This document shows positions 23,304 through 30,344 of a stretch of 30,344 nt of DNA, piece by piece. Position 1 is the first letter of the stretch. Every line of letters starts with the position of its first letter. The notes below the pieces were generated by a model. That model did no database searches and was not told the origin of the DNA. It was given only the letters and a program-made list of their open reading frames with translations. Source of the DNA: Acidobacteriota bacterium. GTDB lineage: Bacteria > Acidobacteriota > UBA6911 > RPQK01 > JADFOI01. The stretch is from contig JACZQQ010000006.1 of assembly GCA_022545645.1 (NCBI GenBank), forward strand, positions 1-30,344, given 5' to 3'. Both the position numbers and the translations under genes were made by a program.

Positions 23304-24632
23304 ATGGAGGTCTGGGAGAGCGTTCTGTCGTGTATTGAAAAGCGAGTTTCTCATCAGAACTTTGATATATGGTTCAAGCCCACCATTCTTAAGAGAGAGG
23401 ATCTTGGCAAGAAGAGACTTTTTGTTCAGGTTCCCAATAAGCACTTCAAATATTGGCTCGCGGAGAACTATTCGGAAGTCATTCAAGCGTCGCTGGCTGA
23501 GCTGAGACTTGAGGATTTCAGGGTCTCATTCGTGGCCGACGACGATTCAGGCCAACAGGGGGTGAGTGAAACCCGGGTGGCGGCGGCCCTGCAAGGGCCC
23601 TGTCCGGATGCAGCCCAGTGCCGCCTGAATGATAAGTACACCTTCAGTCGTTTTGTGGTGGGTTTTTGCAATAAGTTTGCTCACCTGGCTGCGGTTGCTG
23701 TGGCGGAACAACCTGCCAAGGCCTACAATCCCTTCTTTATTTATGGAGCCGCGGGATTAGGAAAAACCCACCTGATGCACGCTATGGGGCATTTCATTAA
23801 GGCTCAAGCTCCGCAGACTCGGCTCATGTATCTGTCCTCTGAGCACTTCATGAACGAGCTGATCAACGCCATCCGCTACGACAAAACCATCCAATTCAGA
23901 GACAAATATCGCAATATCGATGTGCTTTTGATGGATGACATTCAATTCCTGGCGGGCAAGGAACGAACCCAGGAGGAGTTCTTTCACACCTTCAACGCTT
24001 TATATGACTCCCAGAAGCAGATCGTCATGACCAGCGATTGTCCCCCCAGAGAGATCCCCACTTTGGAGGAACGGCTGCACAGTCGTTTCGAATGGGGCTT
24101 AATCGCGGACATGCAACCCCCGGATGTAGAGACAAAAATCGCCATCCTGCGCAAGAAAGCGGAATTTGAAAATGTGAACTTGCCGGATGACGTGGCCTAC
24201 TTCATCGCCACCAACGTGAAGTCCAATGTTCGAGAGCTGGAGGGCTCACTGGTGAGGCTGGGTGCCTACAGTCGATTGACCGGAAGAGGGATCACTCTTC
24301 CCCTGGCCCAGGAGGTTCTCAAAAGCCTGACCGAAAACAATGCTCGCGTGATCTCCATCGAGGGTATCCAGAAGGTGGTAGCCGACCACTACTCCTTGAA
24401 AGTCGCTGAGCTCAAGGCGAAAAATAATTCGCGACGGGTGGCTGAGCCCCGTCAGATGGCCATGTTTTTGTGCCGGGAACTGACCGACAGCTCACTGCCT
24501 GAAATCGGAAGAGAGTTCGGGGGAAAACACCACACAACGGTTCTGCACTCGATCCGTAAAATTGCAGGTTTGCGCAAGAGTGATCCCAAGCAGAACAACA
24601 TTATCAACAAGCTCATTAGCTCGGTTCGATAA
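23304..24632 (+). CDS. dnaA: Chromosomal replication initiator protein DnaA
   Basis: DnaA binds DnaA boxes and opens the origin. The 442-residue product has domain I (about 1-70, WESVLSCIEKRVSHQNFDIW), a short linker, the AAA+ domain with Walker A GAAGLGKTH (148-156) and Walker B LLMDDIQF (208-215), and the C-terminal helix-turn-helix domain with GREFGGKHHTTVLHSIRKI. GGAGG lies three bases before the ATG. In many bacteria dnaN and recF follow dnaA; here a short family A element and a GGDEF gene follow, and rpsA-hup-HIT lie upstream, so the usual origin gene order is broken. Confidence 0.97.
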   Translation: MEVWESVLSCIEKRVSHQNFDIWFKPTILKREDLGKKRLFVQVPNKHFKYWLAENYSEVIQASLAELRLEDFRVSFVADDDSGQQGVSETRVAAALQGPCPDAAQCRLNDKYTFSRFVVGFCNKFAHLAAVAVAEQPAKAYNPFFIYGAAGLGKTHLMHAMGHFIKAQAPQTRLMYLSSEHFMNELINAIRYDKTIQFRDKYRNIDVLLMDDIQFLAGKERTQEEFFHTFNALYDSQKQIVMTSDCPPREIPTLEERLHSRFEWGLIADMQPPDVETKIAILRKKAEFENVNLPDDVAYFIATNVKSNVRELEGSLVRLGAYSRLTGRGITLPLAQEVLKSLTENNARVISIEGIQKVVADHYSLKVAELKAKNNSRRVAEPRQMAMFLCRELTDSSLPEIGREFGGKHHTTVLHSIRKIAGLRKSDPKQNNIINKLISSVR

Positions 24633-24637
24633 ACGTT

Positions 24638-24700
24638 TAGCCCGGACTATGCATAAATTCTCTACTGCAGCAACGAGAACCTATACATCATCCGGGCTAG
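24638..24700. mobile_element. Family A short copy (63 bp)
   Basis: The left end is TAGCCCGGACTATGCATAA. The right end read inward is TAGCCCGGATGATGTATAG. The middle keeps only CTCTACTGCA (24660-24669) and CAACGAG, so it looks like an internal deletion of the 215-bp type. TA is present at both outer ends. It lies 5 bp after the dnaA stop. Confidence 0.75.
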
Positions 24701-24745
24701 AAGAAAGAGCGGAAAAGAGAACCGGCCGCACGAAGACAGGCACCC

Positions 24746-25426
24746 ATGCACGAAAACTCCCCAATCGGGTCTCAAGAAGCAACCGAGAAACAAACCACTG
24801 AACCCACCACGTTGAGACAGCGCATTGCTGAATTGGGGGTTCGTTTGGTGGAACTGGCGAAAGCCAATGAGTCCCTGAAGCGCGAACTCACCCAGCGCAA
24901 GCAGGCCGAGGAGAAACTGGCCCGCCACGCCTACTATGACAACCTCACAGATCTACCCAATCGCAGACTGTTCCGAAGTCATTTGAAACAGGCGCTGACA
25001 CTGGCACGCCGCAACCAGCGGAGACTTGCCGTGCTGTTCGTTGACCTGGATCATTTCAAGACCATCAATGATAGCTGGGGACATGCGGTGGGAGACCGCT
25101 TGCTGCAGGGCGCGGCAAAATGGCTCAAGAGTTGTCTGCGCGCCAGCGACGTGGTGGCACGACTGGGTGGGGATGAATTCATCATCTTGCTCCCGGAAAT
25201 CGCCCAGGCGGAAGATGCCACCACGGTGGCCAAAAAACTTCTCAGCGCCCTAAGGAAACCTTTTCGAATTGAGGGACGCGAGATCTTCACCTCCGCCAGT
25301 ATCGGCATCAGTCTCTACCCCGACGATGGCGATGATGCAGAGATCCTCATGAAGAATGCCGATCAAGCCATGTACTGCGTCAAGCAGGATGGCAGGAACA
25401 ATCACCGCCTCTTTTCTCGAGCATGA
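24746..25426 (+). CDS. Diguanylate cyclase (GGDEF domain)
   Basis: The 226-residue protein should make cyclic di-GMP from GTP. After a charged helical lead (about 20-60, probable coiled coil, ending KQAEEKLARHAYYDNLTDLPNR) comes the GGDEF domain with the intact active-site RLGGDEF (GGDEF 141-145) and the product-inhibition I-site RASD (132-135), five residues before it. No sensor domain, signal peptide or membrane helix is present. The lead resembles the linker that usually joins a PAS domain to GGDEF, so the gene may have lost an upstream sensor. The ATG at 24746 lies in a GCACGAA-type repeat and has no ribosome site. Confidence 0.85.
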   Translation: MHENSPIGSQEATEKQTTEPTTLRQRIAELGVRLVELAKANESLKRELTQRKQAEEKLARHAYYDNLTDLPNRRLFRSHLKQALTLARRNQRRLAVLFVDLDHFKTINDSWGHAVGDRLLQGAAKWLKSCLRASDVVARLGGDEFIILLPEIAQAEDATTVAKKLLSALRKPFRIEGREIFTSASIGISLYPDDGDDAEILMKNADQAMYCVKQDGRNNHRLFSRA

Positions 25427-25445
25427 GTTCCCTGGCGTCTCCCCC

Positions 25446-25586
25446 ATGAAAGAAGAGGACCACGACGAGAGGATTGGCATATTCCCAAGTTGGAATGTGT
25501 TGTATCTAGCCGTCGTCGTCTACACCATAATCCTCATCTTGCTCCTCTATTTTCTAACCATCGCTCTTGATTACAGCGTTTCATGA
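25446..25586 (+). CDS. 46-residue membrane protein overlapping the symporter gene
   Basis: The protein has a charged N-terminus (MKEEDHDERIGIFPSW) and one long hydrophobic helix (about 18-41). Its TGA stop overlaps the ATG of the sodium:solute symporter as ATGA, so the two are translationally coupled. Short one-helix proteins encoded directly before SSS-family symporters are known in other bacteria and probably act as small subunits or stability factors; that role is inferred here. The start codon has no visible ribosome site. The gap to the GGDEF gene is 19 bp. Confidence 0.65.
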   Translation: MKEEDHDERIGIFPSWNVLYLAVVVYTIILILLLYFLTIALDYSVS

Positions 25587-27262
25587 CCACCCTGGACTGG
25601 TTTGTTTTTATCCTCTATTTCGGTGGCGTGGTAGCCTTCGCTGTCTTTCACAGTCGCAAGAACGTGGGCATTGAGGGTTACTATCTGGCCAACCGTCGCC
25701 TTCCCTGGGGCGCCGTCGGGCTCTCCGTCATGGCCACCCAGGCCAGCGCCATCACCTTCATCGGAACCACCGGGCAAGCCTATGACAATGGAATGGAATT
25801 CATCCAGGTTTACCTGCCCCAACCTCTGGTAATGGTGGTGTTGTGTTTTTTGTTTGTTCCCTTTTTCTATCGCGCCAAGGTCTACACCGCTTACCAATAT
25901 CTGGAAAATCGCTTTGATGCCAAGACACGCTCCTTAACCAGTTTCCTGTTTCTGCTCTCACGGGGGATGGCTGCCGGGATCGTGCTGTATGCGCCAGCGG
26001 TGGTGCTCTCGGTCATCATGGGCTGGGACGAGACGATCACCATTTTGATCATGGGAACGGTGACCATCCTTTACACAATGGTGGGAGGAATTACGGCAGT
26101 CATCTGGACCGATGTACTGCAGATGTTGATGATGTTTGCAGGAATTGGGATTGCCCTGTTGATCCTCTTCGGCGAGTTGCCTCCCGAAGTAGGGGTGGGA
26201 GATGTCATCTACATTGGAGGCATCCAGGAGATGTGGAAGAGCATCGACCTGTCCTGGGATCCGACCAACCCGTACACCCTCTGGTCCGGTCTTATCGGCG
26301 GTTTTTTCCTGGCCCTGGCCTACTTCGGATGCGATCAGAGTCAAGTCCAACGCTATCTGACCGCCAAGTCTCTCAAGCAGAGCCGACTCGCTTTAATCTT
26401 CAACGCCTTTCTCAAGGTTCCGATGCAGTTCTGCATCCTGGCCATCGGCGTTTTACTCTTTGTTTTCTACCATTTTGAGCAGCCACCTCTGATCTTCAAT
26501 CCGGCCGAGGCCGCCCTGGTAGAGAACAGCCAGCAAGGGGACCAATTCACTCGCCTGAGGAGCGAACACCAGGCTGCACACACTTTGCGAAAGGAAGCCA
26601 CTTTAGGCCTCCTCAGGGCCCGAAGCAGTGGGGAGGAGCTGGGTTCCTGGCGCAACCAAATCCAGCAATATGACCAGCAGCTTGCCCTTTTGCGAAGGGA
26701 ATCCAAGGAGCTGGTGAAGGAGGTCCGAGGATCGGCCTCAAACGATGTCAATTACGTCTTTCCCTCCTATCTGGTCAAGTACGTACCGGCGGGTGTGTTG
26801 GGACTGATGATCGCTGTCATCTTCGCCGCAGCCATGTCTTCTCTGGATTCTGAACTCACGGCCCTCTCGAGCGCAACGGTTGTGGATTTTTACCAGCGAT
26901 ACTGGCGCAAAGACGCTTCGGAGAGCCATTACCTCACCGTCTCCCGGCTGACCACTCTGTTTTGGGGAGTCTGTGCCAGCGGGATGGCTCTGTACGCAGG
27001 ACAACTGGGCTCCTTGATTGAGGCCGTAAACCGAGTAGGATCTTACTTTTACGGATCCCTGCTGGGTGTCTTTCTGCTGGCCTTTCTGGTGAAGCGGGCC
27101 AACGGAACGGGAGCATTCCTGGGACTGTTGGGCGGCATGTCTTCGGTATTTCTGGTCAGCGCCTACACCGACATCGCGTGGCTTTACTATAACGTGGTGG
27201 GAGCTGTGGTGGTGGTGGTGGTGGGAACGGTTGTAAGCATCCCGCGAACGACGCGGATCTAG
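25583..27262 (+). CDS. Sodium:solute symporter family protein
   Basis: The 559-residue integral membrane protein belongs to the SSS family, which co-transports sodium with sugars, amino acids, carboxylates or similar solutes. About 13 hydrophobic segments are visible. Family landmarks are GYYLANRRLPWGAVGLSVMA (33-52), the DQSQVQRYLTAKS loop (251-263) and the sodium-site helix AAAMSSLDSELTALSSATVVD (415-435). Residues about 300-388 form a charged, coiled-coil-like insertion in a loop between helices, with many Glu, Gln and Arg. The substrate is unknown. A coupled small membrane protein precedes it. The stop TAG is followed by CCCG, reminiscent of a family A end. Confidence 0.9.
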   Translation: MTTLDWFVFILYFGGVVAFAVFHSRKNVGIEGYYLANRRLPWGAVGLSVMATQASAITFIGTTGQAYDNGMEFIQVYLPQPLVMVVLCFLFVPFFYRAKVYTAYQYLENRFDAKTRSLTSFLFLLSRGMAAGIVLYAPAVVLSVIMGWDETITILIMGTVTILYTMVGGITAVIWTDVLQMLMMFAGIGIALLILFGELPPEVGVGDVIYIGGIQEMWKSIDLSWDPTNPYTLWSGLIGGFFLALAYFGCDQSQVQRYLTAKSLKQSRLALIFNAFLKVPMQFCILAIGVLLFVFYHFEQPPLIFNPAEAALVENSQQGDQFTRLRSEHQAAHTLRKEATLGLLRARSSGEELGSWRNQIQQYDQQLALLRRESKELVKEVRGSASNDVNYVFPSYLVKYVPAGVLGLMIAVIFAAAMSSLDSELTALSSATVVDFYQRYWRKDASESHYLTVSRLTTLFWGVCASGMALYAGQLGSLIEAVNRVGSYFYGSLLGVFLLAFLVKRANGTGAFLGLLGGMSSVFLVSAYTDIAWLYYNVVGAVVVVVVGTVVSIPRTTRI

Positions 27263-27310
27263 CCCGCTTTGCGCGCAGAGAGAGAAAAAGACATAAGACA
27301 TGATACTTCT

Positions 27311-27401
27311 GAGTTTTGAGTTTCGAATATTGAATTTGTTTGGAATTTCAGATTTGGGATTTTGGATTTGTTTGGGATTTGGAATTTGAGATTTTGGATT
27401 T
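27311..27401. repeat. AT-rich heptad-periodic low-complexity tract
   Basis: The tract divides into 7-mers: GAGTTTT, GAGTTTC, GAATATT, GAATTTG, then after slips GATTTGG, GATTTTG, GATTTGT, GATTTGG, AATTTGA and GATTTTG. The 7-bp period matches the other heptamer clusters here although the composition differs. It lies upstream of ychF. Confidence 0.65.
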
Positions 27402-27432
27402 CCGCTGACAATTGTCAGCGGTCTGTTGTCAG
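27402..27432. repeat. 20-nt perfect palindrome made of CTGACAA words
   Basis: CCGCTGACAATTGTCAGCGG (27402-27421) is a perfect palindrome made from the heptamer CTGACAA and its complement. Another TTGTCAG follows at 27426-27432. The same word is present upstream of murB (240-253). It lies 20 bp before the ychF start. Confidence 0.75.
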
Positions 27433-27441
27433 TTACTGAAT

Positions 27442-28548
27442 ATGCTTTCGATTGGAATTATAGGCTTGCCTAATGTGGGTAAATCCACTTTGTTCAATGT
27501 GCTGACTGCGGGTCAAGCCAATGTCTCCAATTATCCCTTCACCACCATTGACAGCAATACGGGCATGGTTCCGGTGCCCGACCAGCGACTGGAGAAACTC
27601 AACGAACTCCTGAGCCCTGAAGAGTGCACTCCCTGCTTTATCCAGTTCATTGACATTGCGGGACTGGTGAAAGGAGCCAGCAAAGGCGAAGGACTGGGAA
27701 ACCAGTTTTTAGGGAATATCCGTGAGGTGGATGCCTTGGCTCACGTGGTGCGCTGCTTCCAGGAACCCGATGTCGCTCACGTTCTTGAAAACGTGGATCC
27801 TGTGCGAGACCTGGAAGTCATTGAAACCGAGTTACTGCTGGCTGACCTGGAAGTCCTGAATCGGGCTATTGAAAAGCGCCAGCGAATCTGGCAGACCGTT
27901 CCCCGGGAGCACGCCAGGGAGAAGAAGCGATGGCTGCTTTATCGGGAAAAACTGGAAGAGGGAATACCGCTGTCCTCAATCGATCTGACTCGAGAAGATC
28001 AAAGCGAATTGAAGGGATTGGGCATTTTAACAGGGAAACCGGTTCTCTATGTGGCCAACCTGTCTGAGAGTGAATACCAGGAGAGCAATCGGCCCTGCCT
28101 GGAGAAGCTCAAAGAGAGCACGATCCTGCAAAACTCCTCTTCCGCTGCCGAAGCGGTAACCGTATCGGCACGATTGGAATGGGAAGTCCAGCAACTGGAG
28201 ATGGAGGAGCGGGCGGAATTTATGAAGGAACTGAACATGACGGAAACAGGTCTCGAGCAACTGGTCAGGAAGGCCTTCAGGCTGCTGGGACTGATCACCT
28301 TCTATACCATCGCCAATGAAAAGCTCCGGGCCTGGGAGGTGGAGAGGGAAACTCGAGCGCCCCAGGCTGCGGGAAAAGTCCACTCAGACATGGAGCAGGG
28401 CTTTATCCGAGCTCATGTGGCTTCATTTGAGGACCTCTGTCAACACGGCAGTTTTCAGCAATTGAATCGCCTGGGTCGGGTACGAACCGAAGGAAAGGAT
28501 TACCCTGTCCAAGACGGCGACGTCATCCAATTCTTCTTCAATCCTTAG
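27442..28548 (+). CDS. ychF: Redox-regulated ATPase YchF
   Basis: YchF is a GTPase-fold protein that prefers ATP and associates with ribosomes. The 368-residue product has the G1 motif GLPNVGKSTLF (8-18), DIAGLVKGASKGEGLGNQFL (71-90), the altered G4 motif NLSE (206-209) that explains ATP preference in this family, and the C-terminal TGS domain ending GKDYPVQDGDVIQFFFNP. ATG 27442 is chosen because the upstream extension is made of repeat words. No ribosome site is seen. The TAG stop (28546-28548) is the first three bases of a family A-like end. Confidence 0.95.
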   Translation: MLSIGIIGLPNVGKSTLFNVLTAGQANVSNYPFTTIDSNTGMVPVPDQRLEKLNELLSPEECTPCFIQFIDIAGLVKGASKGEGLGNQFLGNIREVDALAHVVRCFQEPDVAHVLENVDPVRDLEVIETELLLADLEVLNRAIEKRQRIWQTVPREHAREKKRWLLYREKLEEGIPLSSIDLTREDQSELKGLGILTGKPVLYVANLSESEYQESNRPCLEKLKESTILQNSSSAAEAVTVSARLEWEVQQLEMEERAEFMKELNMTETGLEQLVRKAFRLLGLITFYTIANEKLRAWEVERETRAPQAAGKVHSDMEQGFIRAHVASFEDLCQHGSFQQLNRLGRVRTEGKDYPVQDGDVIQFFFNP

Positions 28549-28569
28549 CCGGGATTGTTCATAATTTCT
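28546..28569. repeat. Lone family A-like end after ychF
   Basis: TAGCCGGGATTGTTCATAAT resembles the family A terminus TAGCCGGGATCATGCATAA. No matching right end is visible, so this is a solo end or decayed copy. Its TAG is the ychF stop codon. Confidence 0.55.
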
Positions 28570-28583
28570 ATTTTAGAGTAGGT

Positions 28584-28618
28584 TTACGAAGGCACGAAAG
28601 CACGAATTTATGCACGAA
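28584..28618. repeat. ACGAA/GCACGAA word repeats at the MFS gene start
   Basis: ACGAAGGC, ACGAAAGC and ACGAATTT follow at 8-bp steps, then ATGCACGAA, which is the start of the MFS frame. The same GCACGAA word surrounds the start of the GGDEF gene (24728-24754). Confidence 0.6.
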
Positions 28619-29893
28619 CCAAAGCGAGTGAGCACGACCTCTGATCCCATCCTGCCGGAAGCAGCTGCAGAACAAGGGGCACTCCCTTTTCTGTCAGGAA
28701 CATTTCGGGCTTTTCGCTATCACGATTTTCGTCTGCTCTGGTTCGGGGCCTTTACTTCCACCACCGGAACCTGGATGCAGCAGGTGGCTGAGGCCTGGGT
28801 TGTCCTCAGTCTAACCGGTTCCGCCTTCTACCTTGGGTTAACTGCATTTCTGGGACAGCTCCCCATCATTCTCTTCTCTCTGCTGGGAGGAGTCATTGCC
28901 GACAGAATCGACCGGCGCAAATTGCTTCTGGGCTCCCAATACGTGCAGATGAGTACCGCCTTTATCCTGACTCTGCTGATCTACTTCGAGTGGATTCAGA
29001 TTTGGCATTTTCTGGTCCTGGTTTTCGTGGTGGGTACCGCACAAGCATTTGGGGGGCCCGCTTACCACTCGCTGGTGCCCACCCTGGTCAAAAAGGAGGA
29101 CGTGCCCAATGCCATCGCTCTGAACTCCATTCAGTTCAACCTGGCGCGAGTCTTCGGACCGCTGCTGGCAGCAGCCGCCCTAGCTATGGTGGGTCCCGTC
29201 TTGTGTTTTGGGCTGAACGGACTCTCTTTCGTGGCAGTGATTATCAGCATCAGTCTGATACGAACCACTTTCAAGCCCCAGAAAACGGATGAATCCGTTC
29301 TGAAAGGAATGAAGGCCGGGCTGAACTTTGTCAAGAGCCGAGAAACCCTCTGGCAGTTGTGTCTGTTGGGCTTCATCACCACCTTTTGCGGGATTCCCAT
29401 GGGCACACTGCTGCCCATTTATGCCAAGGACATCTTTCAGACGGGTTCCACGGGCCTTTCCACCATGATGACCATCTCGGGGGTCGGCTCTGTCCTGGGA
29501 GCCCTCTTCTATGCCAGCCTGAAGAATTTCAAGGGCCGCGGCCGGTTGACCCTCTACCTCCAGCTGGGATTGGCTTCCATGATTGCCACTTTTTCGCTGT
29601 CCAGAACCCTGTGGCTCAGCTATGTGGCCCTCTTCCTGGCCGGCCTCTGCCTGTTGATGCTGTTTACTTCCATCACTTCACTGGTCCAACTCACCCTCAC
29701 CGAAGAAATGCGCGGCCGCGTGACCAGCATTTATATGCTCGCCCTTCGAGGGGGCATGCCTCTGGGCAGCCTGTCGGCCGGTGCCCTGGCTTCCCAGTTT
29801 TCACCTTCTACCGCTCTGCTCCTGTTGAGTGCCCTTTTAGGTCTCAGCGCACTGGGCTTTCTGGTCTCTGGAAGCCCGGTCAAGAGGCTTTGA
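28610..29893 (+). CDS. MFS exporter (EntS/MFS_3-like)
   Basis: The 427-residue protein is a major facilitator with about 12 hydrophobic helices. The sequence AFRYHDFRLLWFGAFTSTTG at the first helix and GGVIADRIDRRKLL in the helix 2-3 loop are typical of the MFS_3 branch, which includes enterobactin exporter EntS and many drug-efflux-like proteins; the substrate is unknown. The N-terminal 25 residues are hydrophilic. The ATG is embedded in GCACGAA repeats and has no ribosome site; GTG at codon 7 is another possible start. A family A-like end lies between ychF and this gene. Confidence 0.88.
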   Translation: MHEPKRVSTTSDPILPEAAAEQGALPFLSGTFRAFRYHDFRLLWFGAFTSTTGTWMQQVAEAWVVLSLTGSAFYLGLTAFLGQLPIILFSLLGGVIADRIDRRKLLLGSQYVQMSTAFILTLLIYFEWIQIWHFLVLVFVVGTAQAFGGPAYHSLVPTLVKKEDVPNAIALNSIQFNLARVFGPLLAAAALAMVGPVLCFGLNGLSFVAVIISISLIRTTFKPQKTDESVLKGMKAGLNFVKSRETLWQLCLLGFITTFCGIPMGTLLPIYAKDIFQTGSTGLSTMMTISGVGSVLGALFYASLKNFKGRGRLTLYLQLGLASMIATFSLSRTLWLSYVALFLAGLCLLMLFTSITSLVQLTLTEEMRGRVTSIYMLALRGGMPLGSLSAGALASQFSPSTALLLLSALLGLSALGFLVSGSPVKRL

Positions 29894-29918
29894 TCGCTCA
29901 AGCCCGATTTGATAGAGT
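29890..29918 (+). promoter_or_regulatory. Possible leuA promoter
   Basis: TTGATC (29890-29895) and TAGAGT (29913-29918) are 17 bp apart, each matching four of six consensus bases. The position just after the MFS stop and before the strong leuA ribosome site makes it plausible but weak. Confidence 0.3.
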
Positions 29919-29953
29919 AAGTGCCAGATTCTACCACCCACTAAGGAGGAATC

Positions 29954-30344
29954 ATGTCGGAAAAAGTTTTGATTTTTGACACGACATTGAGAGATGGCGA
30001 ACAGTCCCCTGGATGTTCCATGAACCTGCAGGAAAAGCTCAAGATGGCGCACCAACTGGAGCGCCTGAACGTGGATGTTATCGAAGCTGGTTTTCCCATT
30101 GCCTCCGATGGAGATTTTGAAGCCGTTCAGGCAACCGCAGCCGAGATTCGCCAGCCCATCATCGCGGCTTTGGCCAGAACCAACCGGCAGGACATTGAAC
30201 GGGCCTGGGAGGCCATCAAAAATGCCGCCCACCCGCGCATCCATACCTTTATCGCCACTTCCGATATTCACTTGGAATTCAAGCTTCGCAAGTCGCGTTC
30301 CGAGGTTCTCGAGCAGTCCATCGAGGCCGTCAAGATCGCTCGGG
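29954..30344 (+). CDS. leuA: 2-isopropylmalate synthase, N-terminal part (runs off right edge)
   Basis: LeuA condenses acetyl-CoA with 2-oxoisovalerate, the first step of leucine synthesis. The visible 130 codons begin MSEKVLIFDTTLRDGEQSPG, the metal and substrate site of the DRE-TIM family, and continue with IEAGFPIASDGDFEAVQA, typical of true LeuA. AGGAGG (29944-29949) lies four bases before the ATG. The rest is outside the window, so the C-terminal leucine-sensing domain cannot be judged. Citramalate or homocitrate synthase is less likely. Confidence 0.92.
   Translation, partial: MSEKVLIFDTTLRDGEQSPGCSMNLQEKLKMAHQLERLNVDVIEAGFPIASDGDFEAVQATAAEIRQPIIAALARTNRQDIERAWEAIKNAAHPRIHTFIATSDIHLEFKLRKSRSEVLEQSIEAVKIAR

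Overview
The window reads as a chromosomal segment of a Gram-negative bacterium, most likely an acidobacterium. The best lineage clue is the secreted VWA protein at 14823-16277, which has the layout of the VWFA-related acidobacterial family. A lipid A-type acyltransferase (DUF374), a lipobox protein and several signal peptides fit a diderm cell. Nearly all protein genes have recognisable housekeeping families. I see no prophage, CRISPR array, tRNA or rRNA, and no transposase gene.

Layout, left to right. The start of an acetolactate synthase gene leaves the window at the left edge. A murB-murA overlapping pair (peptidoglycan precursor synthesis) is followed by a convergent SpoIIIAA/Ycf45-like ATPase with an R3H domain. 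Next come a secreted TlpA-like thioredoxin and an APC permease, a lipoprotein-type protein-L-isoaspartate methyltransferase, a secreted TPR protein and a LOG-family protein. A minus-strand operon then encodes a CBM9-like protein, RNase HII and a second, cytosolic isoaspartate methyltransferase. Divergent from it is a prephenate dehydrogenase gene, followed by the DUF374 acyltransferase. A second minus-strand operon runs rpmE-prfA-prmC-HIT-folE-VWA (ribosome and termination functions, then GTP cyclohydrolase I). Opposite it is rpsA-hup-HIT, and then dnaA behind a cluster of DnaA-box-like sites. The right part holds a GGDEF protein, a 46-residue membrane protein overlapping a sodium:solute symporter gene, ychF, an MFS exporter and the first 130 codons of leuA.

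The unusual content lies between the genes. I see at least two families of small non-coding elements with terminal inverted repeats. Family B has ends starting TAGTGTCTCG; its copies are at 10434-10723 and 22666-22876, with a lone end at 6755-6768. Family A has ends starting TAGCCCGGA or TAGCCGGGA; its copies are at 13812-14026, 14799-14825, 18139-18272 and 24638-24700, with a lone end at 28546-28569. There is also one REPIN-like compound inverted repeat (2543-2615), several hairpins, and clusters of 7-8 bp tandem words resembling the STRR heptamers known from cyanobacteria. These elements abut genes so closely that their end bases supply the stop codons of at least five genes, and probably the start context of three others. 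This interlock between small repeats and gene ends is the most interesting feature of the window. No obviously new multi-gene defence or metabolic system is visible.
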